Part shown: positions 11,108 to 21,588 of the stretch, piece by piece
Position numbering within the stretch: position 1 is the stretch's first letter
Layout of the letters: every line of letters starts with the position of its first letter
Assembly (NCBI GenBank): GCA_037501455.1
Contig: CM074862.1
Span: forward strand, 87,195,501-87,259,500
Origin: Lantana camara
Lineage: Eukaryota > Streptophyta > Magnoliopsida > Lamiales > Verbenaceae
Length of the DNA stretch: 64,000 nucleotides
Reading direction: 5' to 3'
Made by a program: the position numbers and the translations under genes
Notes under the pieces: model-generated
Seen by the model: only the letters and a program-made list of their open reading frames with translations
What the model was told of the DNA's origin: nothing
Databases searched by the model: none

Positions 11108-14100
11108 TTAGAATTTCCGATCCATTATTCTAACCGGCCTCTGAATAAATGTCAAATTCGGTTCCAACTCAACTTCTTCCACGGGGAGAATCGTAGTCTC
11201 ATCGGGGTAATATTTTCTTAATTGTGAAACATGAAATACGTTATGAATCCCCGTAAGACTCGATGGTAGGTCCAATCGATAGGCTACCTCGCCTATTCTT
11301 TCAAGAATCTCAAACGGACCTAAGTAACGAGGATTAAGTTTTCCTCCTTTCCCGATCTGGGTGAAACCTTTCCTTGGTGACACCTTCAAGAATACCCGGT
11401 CACCAACTTCAAATTCTAGATCTCTTCGGCGCTTATCGGCGTAGCTCTTTTGCCTATCTTGCACGGCTTTCATCGGTTGTTGAATCCTCTGAACTTTCTC
11501 GATCATAGCTTGAACGACTTTGGAAGGCCTTTCAAATCTTTCACCTTTCTTTACCCCTTCCTGTTTCGACCATTTCCACTCTTCCAAGTCGAAGAACAAC
11601 GGAGATCGGCACTTTCTTCCATAAAGAAGTTCATACGGAGCTATCCCGATCGAAGCCTGAAAGCTGTTGTTATAAGCAAACTCGATCAAAGGAAGTTGTT
11701 CTGCCCACGAGTTCTGAAAATCCATCGCGCAAGCCCGAAGAAGATCTTCCAAATATCTGATTAACCTTTCAGATTGACCGTCTGTTTGTGGGTGAAATGT
11801 TGTACTGAACTTAAGTTTCGTACCCAAGACAGCCTGTAATTCCTGCCACAACTTAGAAGTAAATCTCGGGTCTCGATCTAAAACTATGCTCACCGGAATA
11901 CCATGAAGTCGAATAATCTCTCTGTTATAGATTTCAACCAACTTTGGAATCTTATAGGACATCCAGACCGGTAGAAAGTGAGCAGACTTTGTAAATCTAT
12001 CCACGATTACCCAAATTCCATCAAACCCGCCTTTAACCTTCGGTAACCCAGAAACAAAGTCCATCGTTACTTGTTCCCACTTCCACTCGGGAATAGGTAA
12101 CGGTTGTAGAAGTCCTGCGGGCTTTTGGTGCTCAGCTTTCACTTTCTGACAGGTCAAGCAATGTTTCACATATTCTTCCACGTCTCTTTTCATCCCGTTC
12201 CACCAATAATATTGTTTCAAATCCTTATACATTTTATTTCCTCCTGGGTGGATCGAGTAGGCTGACTTGTGAGCTTCTTCAAGTAGGACCCGTTTCAATT
12301 CTTCAGGCACTACTACTCTGTTTTTAAACCGAAGCAATCCGGTCTCATCAAACCCAAACGGACTCTCCGGGTCATCCTTAGCTTTACTTGCAAGCTTCTG
12401 CACTTCCGGATCTTTATTCTGAGTCTCAAATAACTGATACTTTAATTCCGGCTGAATTGTGATGTTAGAAACCCGAGCCTTTAACACAATCGGGACAACT
12501 TCCTCACTTTCCTTTATTTCCAAGCTTGATACACTCGCCTTCCTGCTAAGTGCATCGGCGACCACATTTGCTTTCCCGGGATGGTATTTAATTGTACAAT
12601 CATAATCTTCCAACTTTTCCATCCAACGCCGTTGCCTCATATTCAAATCCTTCTGGGTGAATAAATATTGGAGGCTCTTGTGATCGGTAAAAATTTCAAA
12701 GGAACTCCCGTAAAGATAATGTCTCCATTTCCCGAGAGCAAAGATCACGGCTGCAAGTTCTAGGTCGTGTGTCGGATAATTCCTTTCATATTCCTTTAGC
12801 TTCCGAGAAGCATAGGTGATCACTTTTCCTTTCTGAGTGAAAACACAACCTAAGCCTTCTTTAGAAGCATCGGTGTACACTGCATATCCCTCTGAACCCT
12901 CGGGTAAAGTTAACACCGGAGCTGAGACTAACTTTTCTTTCAGAAAATTAAAGCTTTGATCACACTTCTCGTCCCAGACAAACTTAACATCCTTCTTTGT
13001 CAATCGGGTTAAGGGTGCAGCAATCTTGGAGAAGTCCTGAACAAATCTTCTATAATAACCGGCCAATCCCAAGAAGCTTCTAATTTCCGAGGCATTCTTT
13101 GGTTTCTCCCACTTGAGCACGACCTCGATTTTCGAGGGATCGACTTCCAACCCTTTTCCCGAAATCACATGTCCTAAGAAAGAAACCCGATCGATCCAAA
13201 ATTCACACTTACTGAACTTAGCAAACAACTGATGCTCTTTCAGAGTCTGAAGAACGAGCCTGAGATGTCTTGCGTGCTCCTCGGCTGATTTTGAGAAAAC
13301 CAGAATATCGTCAATAAAAATTACCATGAACTTGTCGAGGAAAGGCCTGAATATCCGGTGCATCATATCCATAAAAGATGCAGGGGCGTTAGTTAATCCA
13401 AATGGCATAACCACGAACTCGTAGTGCCCGTACCAAGTATTGAATCCTGTCATAGGAATATCCTCTGCTCGGATTTGCAGCTGATAGTATCCCTGTCTTA
13501 AATCCAATTTCGAATAGACTTTGGAACCCTGAAGTATATCGAATAACTCCTCGATATGTGGGAGGGGATACTTGTTCTTGATAGTCATCCTGTTCAACTC
13601 CCTGTAATCGATACACATTCTTAAAGTCCCGTCCTTTTTCTTTACAAATAAAACTGGTGCTCCCCACGGCGAAGAACTTGGCCGAATGTACCCAACTTCC
13701 AACAATGCTTCCAGCTGAACTTTTAATTCTTTTAATTCAGCTGGAGCCATCCGGTAAGGAGTCTTTGAATACGGCTCAGCATTCGGAAAAAGATCGATCA
13801 CAAATTCAATCTCTCGTTCAGGCGGCAAGGAATCCAATTTCTCTGGGAATACCTCGAGAAATTCCTTTACCACTTCGGTGTCCTCTAATTTCACCTGATC
13901 TTTTGGCTTGTTCAGAATATAGGTAATAAACCCTGTAGCCCCGTCTCTGACTAATTTCTGAGCCTCTGAAAATGAAAGTAGGGGTACGGTCTTTGAAGTA
14001 CAACCCGTAGTAACCTCTGAACCCAACTGAACCCTCTTAGCCCGGCAATCTACGGTAGCACAATGCCTGTATAACCATTCCATCCCCAATATAACTCTGT

Positions 14101-14677
14101 ATCTCTCCATCGGCATAACAATGAAATCTGTCAGAAACTCCCGGCCTTCAATCACCACTGGAACATCCCTGTAAACCTGATCCGTCTCTCGCCTACTACC
14201 GAAAGGAGTACTAACTATATAACGCACAGAAGTACACATAGCAGGCAAAGGCAAAGTAATAGCAATAGAGTGCGCAAGAAAGAAGTGTGTAGCTCCTGGA
14301 TCAAATAATGTATGGATGTTCGTGCCATGGATGCAAATAATACCTTCAACTACCGCGGCAGGGTCTATCTCTGCATCCTGCTCCTCTCCAGCGAGTGCAT
14401 AAGCTCGAGCCCTCACAAGTGGCCTCGGTCCTGCAGGTGGTGGATCCTGACGATCCGGACAGTCGTCAATCATGTGCTCGTTACTCCCGCAGATCAAACA
14501 CAAACCTAACCAGCGTCTGCAGTTATCGTAGGTATGTGTAGGAAGTCCACACCATCTGCAGCCCGGTCTCTGAAGTGGCTGGGGTGGTGCTGGAGCTCTC
14601 GGACCTCTCGGTAACGGCCCTGTCACCTTAAGCTTCTTCCTGGGGTTCTTCTGAGCTGGAGGGGCAGAGTAAATCAT
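11108..14677 (-). CDS. pol: TE-F pol: NC zinc knuckles, PR, RT, RNase H, INT
   Basis: An open frame of 1,189 codons, in the same frame as gag; it is open from 14800, and the first Met is at 14677. Counted from that Met: two CCHC knuckles (C40-C53, C60-C73), aspartic protease with DPGAT at 126-130, reverse transcriptase with FIDD at 454-457, RNase H with D603, E640, D665 and D708, integrase HHCC (H803, H810, C840, C843), integrase D873, D934 and E970, and a GPY/F module ending in DRKF. All catalytic residues are present. The product would process Gag-Pol, copy RNA to cDNA and integrate it. Expression as one polyprotein is blocked by the TAG upstream unless it is read through. Confidence 0.95.
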   Translation of the reverse strand: MIYSAPPAQKNPRKKLKVTGPLPRGPRAPAPPQPLQRPGCRWCGLPTHTYDNCRRWLGLCLICGSNEHMIDDCPDRQDPPPAGPRPLVRARAYALAGEEQDAEIDPAAVVEGIICIHGTNIHTLFDPGATHFFLAHSIAITLPLPAMCTSVRYIVSTPFGSRRETDQVYRDVPVVIEGREFLTDFIVMPMERYRVILGMEWLYRHCATVDCRAKRVQLGSEVTTGCTSKTVPLLSFSEAQKLVRDGATGFITYILNKPKDQVKLEDTEVVKEFLEVFPEKLDSLPPEREIEFVIDLFPNAEPYSKTPYRMAPAELKELKVQLEALLEVGYIRPSSSPWGAPVLFVKKKDGTLRMCIDYRELNRMTIKNKYPLPHIEELFDILQGSKVYSKLDLRQGYYQLQIRAEDIPMTGFNTWYGHYEFVVMPFGLTNAPASFMDMMHRIFRPFLDKFMVIFIDDILVFSKSAEEHARHLRLVLQTLKEHQLFAKFSKCEFWIDRVSFLGHVISGKGLEVDPSKIEVVLKWEKPKNASEIRSFLGLAGYYRRFVQDFSKIAAPLTRLTKKDVKFVWDEKCDQSFNFLKEKLVSAPVLTLPEGSEGYAVYTDASKEGLGCVFTQKGKVITYASRKLKEYERNYPTHDLELAAVIFALGKWRHYLYGSSFEIFTDHKSLQYLFTQKDLNMRQRRWMEKLEDYDCTIKYHPGKANVVADALSRKASVSSLEIKESEEVVPIVLKARVSNITIQPELKYQLFETQNKDPEVQKLASKAKDDPESPFGFDETGLLRFKNRVVVPEELKRVLLEEAHKSAYSIHPGGNKMYKDLKQYYWWNGMKRDVEEYVKHCLTCQKVKAEHQKPAGLLQPLPIPEWKWEQVTMDFVSGLPKVKGGFDGIWVIVDRFTKSAHFLPVWMSYKIPKLVEIYNREIIRLHGIPVSIVLDRDPRFTSKLWQELQAVLGTKLKFSTTFHPQTDGQSERLIRYLEDLLRACAMDFQNSWAEQLPLIEFAYNNSFQASIGIAPYELLYGRKCRSPLFFDLEEWKWSKQEGVKKGERFERPSKVVQAMIEKVQRIQQPMKAVQDRQKSYADKRRRDLEFEVGDRVFLKVSPRKGFTQIGKGGKLNPRYLGPFEILERIGEVAYRLDLPSSLTGIHNVFHVSQLRKYYPDETTILPVEEVELEPNLTFIQRPVRIMDRKF

Positions 14678-14800
14678 CGGCCTCTTCCCTGAGCTCGATC
14701 CCTGACCTGCTCTCGAGCCCGAAGCCTGTCCAATCCTCGAAGTAGCTTTCCTAGCAATATCCGAATCCTCAACTTTTAGGGCCTGAGTGGTAGCTTTTGC

Positions 14801-15487
14801 CTAGGTGCTGGTATTGGTTGCTTTCAACGCATCCTGAATATCTGGCATGAGTCCCTGGACGAACTGCATCGCCTTGTGAAAGTCATCATTCGCTATGTTG
14901 GGTGCATAGCGAGAAAGTCTCTCGAACTCGGCGATATACTGACCCACAGACCTGCCTCCCTGCTTTAGCTCGGTGAACTCTCTCAACCTGCGAGTACGGG
15001 AAGCTGGAGGAATATACTTGTTTCTAAACTCCCGTACAAATACCTTCCAAGTAATCTTGGTCCCGGCTGCCTCCAGAACAATCTGCGTGCTTTCCCACCA
15101 AGAATAGGCCTCGCCCTGAATAAGAGTAAGTGTACAGCGAGCCTTCTCCTGACTGTCACAAGGGATAAGCTGCCAAATCCTTTCGATCTCTTTTAGCCAC
15201 ATCTCTGCCTGCATATCGTCTCCCTTATAGAACTTCGGGGGACGCCGGTTCTGAAACTCTCGTAAAATGGCGGAAATGGGGTTCTCCGGAGGTACTACTG
15301 GTGCTGGAGGTGGTGGAGGAACCCTTTCCTGTAGCCTCTGATCAATTAGCCCCACTACCGCGTTCATGAAATCCTGGGGCTGTGCCTGAGCAGGTGGAGG
15401 AGGTGGTGATCTCTCGCGGCGATGATGTCGGCGGTGATGATGCCTGTGCCTCGAGGATCGGTCACTAGAACGTCTATCGTGCTCCAT
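14801..15487 (-). CDS. gag: TE-F gag, ended early by TAG
   Basis: Its 228 codons run from ATG at 15487. The N-terminus is His/Arg-rich (MEHDRRSSDRSSRHRHHH), followed by a proline-rich linker and a Retrotrans_gag capsid-type domain at about residues 85-220. The frame ends in TAG at 14801-14803, where TE-G has a Trp codon (TGG), then continues open into the zinc knuckles and pol. The change equals one G-to-A on this strand. Without it, gag and pol would be one continuous frame of about 1,460 codons up to the second stop. Gag forms the cytoplasmic virus-like particle. Confidence 0.92.
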   Translation of the reverse strand: MEHDRRSSDRSSRHRHHHRRHHRRERSPPPPPAQAQPQDFMNAVVGLIDQRLQERVPPPPPAPVVPPENPISAILREFQNRRPPKFYKGDDMQAEMWLKEIERIWQLIPCDSQEKARCTLTLIQGEAYSWWESTQIVLEAAGTKITWKVFVREFRNKYIPPASRTRRLREFTELKQGGRSVGQYIAEFERLSRYAPNIANDDFHKAMQFVQGLMPDIQDALKATNTST

Positions 15488-15635
15488 CCTGAAGTTAGAT
15501 CTCTAAACATGCGTGGCTTGATCAATAAATGCAAATGTGTGCATATAATTTCCATAATATCAAGTAGCTCAATCAATGCGAAGAAATGAGTAAATCAGGT
15601 AAGTCAACCAAATGCAGACTACCAAATACCACATA

Positions 15636-15709
15636 ATCCTATGCCGTGCGACCTAGACTGACTTGACACGACTCGAGAACCTCGGTTTTGCAACCGGGCT
15701 CTGATACCA
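15636..15709 (-). other. TE-F primer-binding site and conserved leader
   Basis: On the minus strand TGGTATCAGAGC (15698-15709) lies 8 nt after the 5' LTR end. It is followed by CGGTTGCAAAACCG, a 4- to 5-bp stem, and the lineage-wide tract GTCTAGGTCGCACGGCATAG. Confidence 0.95.
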
Positions 15710-15717
15710 CCTGTAGA

Positions 15718-18368
15718 TGTAGCACCCTAACCCCCAGGGCACCACATCCCCCGCACTATAGCCTCGATCCACGTATGAAATGGAAAATCCATACACAAAC
15801 CAAAACTATAGCGAACAGGTGATAAATAAAAATGACGAGCTAGGCGGGACACTCTCCCCAACAAATAGAGCCAACAAGATAATGAAAGCGGAAGCAATAA
15901 AGTCCTTCATACATATAGGTACCATATTTATTGAATAACTACGTATAGATACCAACTTAACTATCAATACATTATCATCTCTTAATAATATACATAACCA
16001 AGTATTCCAAAATACTAATAACGATCAACAACATGGAATGTCCCAAAAGTACAACACATGAAGGTACGGTGCTAGACTCATGAAAATGCAAAACTCGACC
16101 GGACACCCGCCTAGCACGACCCAGCACTCAAGTACCTGAAAAGTGAAGTATCAGTCTACCGAAGACTGAGTGAGGGGCAATAAATATATATAACACACAT
16201 CACATGCAAGGTGTAGCCTCGGGTGAAGACTTTAAAATGAAAAGGAATATATATAGTTCAAGAAACTTAATCTTTGCCCGAGATTACAACCAATCATTTT
16301 AACACTTTATCTTAACCATTTTATGAACATGTGACCCCGGCGAGTGGGGGCAAATCTCCAACCATAACGCCAAACGTAACAATACGTGCTTGCTTTATCA
16401 ATTCAATACATGATCATGCAATTTCATTTAGTGCTCATATAGACAATTTCATGCTTGAAATCATGCGATAACCCGAGGATAACCCGACATGCCGGATTAA
16501 TCCCCAGTCTCCTTCTTCCTTCGGGTGATAGCGAGTTTGCAAGGCTCGACTATCCACGACATGGTGTGTGTAGAGGACATGACCCTCTAGACACGGAACT
16601 CCTTCCACCACTAATCTCCTAGTGGCTTCGGGGGTGATCCCAACAATGTGAGGATAATTCAGGAGTTACCCGTCAGCCCTTGCTTTCCCGGTTGGCTCAA
16701 GAATTACCCTCGGGCCCACGTGCAATCATGTACTCGCCAAACTTGCTTGAAATCATGAATTGCTTGCTTGAAATATTCATGGTTTTGAAATCATTCATAA
16801 GTATAAAACGTTTTGGCCGAAAACTAGCACATAAGGGTTATAGGGTTCGTTTTACCAAAACAAAACCTCACCTTTTCTTGTAAAATACAATAATGTGGTG
16901 TTCTAAGGAGCTTGCTCCCCGTCCACGCCCTCGTGACCTGTGCAATTACAACGTATACACGTGAGACATGACCTAAAATGACTAAAATATGACGAACGGC
17001 GAAAATGTATCGAGACGACCATGAAAATGCAATGTGGTATGATAGCATGTCGTGTCACATCATATTAGCACATATTATAGCAATTCAGGGTCAAATAAGT
17101 CGTCGGATCGAGGGGCTATTTTCGTAAATTTATGCAGTGAATTTTGTTCTGCATTCCAGGTGGGAACGACCGTTCCGGTCCCCTTTGTAAAATGGGAACG
17201 GTCGTTCCCATAAACCCCCAAAACGTGCCAACGTTTTTCCCATTTAAAAATGCACCTAACTGGGAACGGCCCTTCCGGCTCCAAGGCCAAAATGGGAACG
17301 GCCGTTCCCGTGGTCGGCCGCCTGTTTTATTTGAAAAGATGGGAACGCCCGTTCCCACAATACCTTGAGGCTGGGAACGGTCGTTCCCAGTTTCTGAAAC
17401 TTTGAAGAACAGAGCAGAAACAGGGGATGCTCACGGGAAGCAACAAAGCAATCACCAAAAATCCATTTTGATCAACACAAGCATGTATTTTCTGGAAATA
17501 TGATACATATAAGTTCAAGAAATGATATCCTAGCACTTAAACATTCAAATCACACAAGATCATCAAGAATTCATGCCTCATGCTCATGATCAAAACTTGA
17601 TTATTCAAGCCAAATAACCAAGAATTCAAGCTATAAATGATGCCATAATTCGTGAAATGATCACATATTAATGCTTCTAATTCTAATTCATCCATCTACC
17701 ATATAATTCTCAAACCCTAAGCATGTCAAATATAAGCAAGAATCATCACTTCCATGCAAACCAACCTTGAAGATGAAAGAAATGAAGAAAATAGATGAAG
17801 AGGATGATCAACTCCCAAATCCTTGAAATATTTCTTGAAATCTTGATGATTGAATGGAAAGTCACTTTCTTCTCCTTGCTTCTTGATACCAAGAGAGAGC
17901 AAATGTGTTTGGCAAAATTTTGGGATAAAATTTGATCAAGAAGGAAGCTTGAGATGGTATAACGATGCATCCCTTTTTGAAAAATGGGAAATATGCTAAT
18001 TTGCCAATAAATCCTCCAAGAATTCAATCTATGCAATTAAGTAGATGAGGTTTTAAAATATGATCAATTAAGTCCTTAAAGTATTGGCAATTAAGTCCCT
18101 AAAATTTTAAAGAATATTTAACTAGGGACAATTTGGTAATTTAAAACACTCTCGGTAATTATTTCATGCAATAAATATTTTTCCATGTCATGAAATAATA
18201 TTTTTAATGATATGAATTCAAAGAATTGATATAAATAATGTTTCGTGAATTTTATAAAATTATGACTGCCACGTAAAATATATTATAAAATTAAAGAAAT
18301 AAAACAAAACCTACACTCCACTCACACGTGGCGTGCTTACCTGATCATCCGGAAACCGGGGCGTTACA
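15718..18368 (-). repeat. TE-F 5' LTR (2,651 bp)
   Basis: The minus-strand LTR starts at 18368 and ends at 15718. It matches 8293-10943 closely. It holds the palindrome array at about 17162-17390. Promoter elements were not identified with confidence. Confidence 0.97.
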
Positions 18369-18373
18369 ACTCT

Positions 18374-19284
18374 TGTGGGTTCGCTACCCCTTGAAGGTAT
18401 GTCTGTTCTGGATGGTTTGGGGACTGTACATCTCCTCCATCATTGGTGTGACGGTTGGATTGATTTTGTATTTTGATCTGTTCTGAGGAGTAAAGGTGGG
18501 AAGCTCGTACTCGCCGAGCAGTTGATTATGTTATGTTGTGGAATTATGAATCGGGATAGAGTCTTTCTGGGAAATGTTTTCTAAACTTATATCTATATCT
18601 TATTCGGGTTCTTTCAAAACATTTTGGTATGCAACACCTATCCCCGGTTCATGAGTCCATCCTTTTTATTCTGTGATATGCTCCTTATATATATATAATG
18701 TGGGTGTGCGTTAGCCCCCTCACTCGGTCAAGTTGACTGACCCCTCATTTACACTTTTAGTTGCAGGATTGTTGGCGTTTGCTAGGCGGAAGTGAGTCCT
18801 TTGAGTTGCACTTCGTCGGTCTAGTCTTTCTATTTGCATTTGTCTTTTCATACACTTTACTTATGCTTTGACTTGTAGACTTCAGATTATACTTTACTAT
18901 TCGGTAGCCCTGCGTGGCACTCTCATTCCGCCCTTGTGGCACTTGATGATTATTACTTTATGTGGATATTCGGGACTAAGGATTTATGCTAGTTGAACCC
19001 GTCACTTGTTATGTTTGTAGATCTATTATTCGGGATTAGGTATCTATGCTAGTTGAACCCGTCACCTGCTTTGTATGTTTTGTTTTAAATGCTTCCGCTA
19101 TCTATTGTTGTTGGTTTTAATTGCTTCCGCACTCTGAGTTTTGGTCAAGTTAGATCCGCCTAGCCTAGTGTGTGAGTTGGTCTCCCGTTCGCTCTGATTC
19201 GGATTCGGGCATGGATTTTCATTTCGTGTTCCGGGTCTGGGTCATAGTGCGGGGGATGTGGCATCCTCCGTTTGGGGTGTTACA
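18374..19284 (+). repeat. TE-E 5' LTR, right part
   Basis: Continuation of the TE-E 5' LTR after TE-F. It matches 24704-25614 and ends TTTGGGGTGTTACA. Confidence 0.95.
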
Positions 19285-20890
19285 TCCTTAAGTGGTATCA
19301 GAGCTCTAGGTTGCAAAACCGAGCTCTTGAGTCGTGTTGAGTCTGTCTAGGTCGTACGGCATAAGAATAACTGCGCATTGCATTTGTTTGACTTGATAAT
19401 TTGACCCTTGGGCACGAATTGTTTCGTGATTATATGATTATGTGCACATTGTGACTTTAATTATGCAACATCTTATTTTATGTGCTTTATAAATTACAAC
19501 TAATTGTTGCATTTACGTGATGTACTTGTTACATTTCATTTGCATCTTAATCCGCATGCATCGAATTTAGTGTTTGAATTTTAGGGTACCCTATGAGTCA
19601 ACACTAAGATTTCCCTCCGTCAACACTACCTATTAGCACTACAACGAAAACACGCCATAATTCGAAGATGAAAGGATTCTTTACCAAGATCAATGGTCAT
19701 GAAAAGGTTCAGAGTTGAAGGAATGAGATTTGCTATGTTGACATACTATCTTAAAGTCAATTGAAAGATGGAGTTTCATGAATTCTCACCTTGAGGATTC
19801 GTTTATTTGGGAGTAGTCACCTTGTTGAAGGAAACGAGTTAATGTAGAAGTATACGATCAAATAAAATCCGATCAAGTTCAAGGGATGTGGATAGGTAGC
19901 CATGTTACTTAAGCAACGAACTACAAACCATCGGTGAGTGTTAAAGGTTTTGGTGCCGTTTAGAGTTAACGAACGACAAGGCAAGATTGGTTGTTAGCTC
20001 TTTGGGTGTTTCTTCAAGATGGGATGGAAGACATTGCTGATGTGGGAATAGAACACCTAGATGAAGAAAGACTTTATCCAAGTTTCAGAACCATATACCA
20101 TGGATTGCTTTGGGAAGTGCTTAACACCACGATCAACCAACGAAGCTTTGAGGTGAATATCTAATCGACAAACGAATCATGGACAACTCTTTGAAGATGA
20201 GCAGACTAAGATTTAACACATAAATGAGAATTCTTGGGAGAAACTGAGGATGATTCTAGTTGAGCAAGGATTACAGTCTATTAAGGGGTTTGGTGATAAA
20301 CTAGCTTTGTTGAGTTACCACTCTATGAAAAGACTCACAACAAAGAAGTTCAGATGACGAGGGTTGCATCATTGTCGGCTTAATCATCTTCTACTGCTTC
20401 ATTTCGATTTTCTTGTCAAGATTTTTACACTTTGGTTAACGGTACGCCAAGCATTCATGGCATTTGCATACATGCATCTCTTAAATACTCTTACCTCGTT
20501 TTGCTTGATGTGGGTGATGAATATTGCTATTTTAATTGTGATAACTTGGATATCTGATCTAGTATTTGTAACTTGAAATTTCTACTTGTTATGAACTGTT
20601 GCTGAAATGAATGAGTTATGTACTTATGTGAACTATTTATGCTTATGTGATTTAAAACTCTCTTGATTGCTCACTAACTTCTCATATAACATACATACAT
20701 ACTGTAACCCTGTTTTATAGGGATTCCATCGCGATATCCCCCTTGAGTTGAGGTGTGAGCGTTGAATCTATACTCAAGGGACACCGATATCAGTTGTATA
20801 AGGTACACTAAACATGCATCGTATACTTTTCGTCAAGTGTTACTATGATGTGTGTATGTATGAATAACTGATCAGTAGATTTATGTGCAA
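19285..20890 (+). mobile_element. TE-E interior: PBS, leader, non-coding stretch with protease relic
   Basis: The primer-binding site TGGTATCAGAGCTC is at 19293-19306, followed by GGTTGCAAAACC and the conserved tract GTCTAGGTCGTACGGCATAA, ending near 19366. The rest has no long frame. At 20441-20482 a short stretch can be read as GTPSIHGICIHAS, resembling the residues just before the protease motif of TE-G and TE-F. It looks like a relic of pol, which suggests TE-E arose from a coding ancestor by loss of its genes. Otherwise I see nothing recognisable between 19367 and 20890. Confidence 0.75.
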
Positions 20891-21261
20891 GAGAGACCTT
20901 AGGTTCCCTCTTTTTACGTGTTGGAGAGATGTAGGATTCTCTGTGTTTATGTGGTAGAAAGATGTTGGAATCTTTCTAAGTTTTGTGCGCGAGAGATGTT
21001 GGATTCTCTTGTACTTAGATATTCGGAGATGCTGGATTCTCTTGAATCTAGGAGTTTGAGGAATGCTGGATTTTATCAAACTAGAATGTTGGCAGATGCT
21101 GGAATCCATCCGACTTAGGTTGAGAGACGGGGTTCTCTCAATTATGTGCTTGAGAGACGGGGTTCTCTCTTTTGTGTGTGCTCGAGAGACGGGGTTCTCT
21201 CTTTTGTGGGTGCTGAGGGACGGGGCTCTCTCACTTACGTGCTGAGAGATGGGATTCTCTC
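20891..21261 (+). repeat. TE-E internal hairpin array (12 units)
   Basis: Twelve short inverted repeats separated by spacers. Examples are GAGAGATGTTGGATTCTCT (20991), a 7-bp stem AGAAAGA/TCTTTCT at 20956-20977, GAGAGACGGGGTTCTCTC (21122, 21152, 21184), GAGGGACGGGGCTCTCTC (21215) and GAGAGATGGGATTCTCTC (21244). Loop sequence is conserved while stem bases change in pairs. Confidence 0.9.
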
Positions 21262-21588
21262 TTGTTTGTTGAGGTTGCGTTACGCGTTGATCTGACTACG
21301 GGTAGCAAGTGGTGCATCGGAGACGACATCGAGGTTGGGTGCAGTTGCAGCAATCCGATCATGAGAATGACCGTCCGAGTTCGAAACAACTAGCGGATCA
21401 AGTACTCGCAGGGACCTCGACGATAACAAGACATCCTAAAGGAGGTTCAGTGTAGATGACCGGAGTAAGCCTCACCATTAGAGTTATGATCTCACGCGAG
21501 TTCGGGAGAAGGGTTGGAGCACTACAACTCGAGGATCTACATTTTTGCAGTGGAACCTGGGGACCAGGTTCTCTTAAGGGGGGAAGGT
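21262..21588 (+). other. TE-E 3' untranslated stretch, pre-PPT hairpin and polypurine tract
   Basis: Spacer without visible genes, then the hairpin GAACCTGGGGACCAGGTTC (21553-21571; 8-bp stem, loop GGA) and the purine tract TTAAGGGGGGAAGG, which touches the 3' LTR at 21589. Confidence 0.88.

Larger units (their letters stand above)
8293..18368 (-). mobile_element. TE-F: nearly intact Tekay/Del-type chromovirus
   Basis: TE-F is a complete 10,076-bp minus-strand element. Both LTRs are 2,651 bp (8293-10943 and 15718-18368), and a 5-bp duplication ACTCT flanks it (8288-8292, 18369-18373). The interior holds gag-pol in one frame, interrupted by only two stops. It lies inside the 5' LTR of TE-E, so it is the youngest insertion in this nest. 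Equal LTR lengths and few differences by eye support a recent insertion. Confidence 0.97.

Noticed and set aside
19293..19306. Possible tRNA-related sequence TGGTATCAGAGC at many sites
   Set aside because: It matches only the tRNA 3' end complement and lies 8 nt from LTR ends, so it is a primer-binding site and not a tRNA gene.
20891..21261. Regularly spaced short repeats resembling a CRISPR array
   Set aside because: Units vary and are self-complementary, spacers are similar in kind, the context is a plant LTR element, and there are no cas genes.
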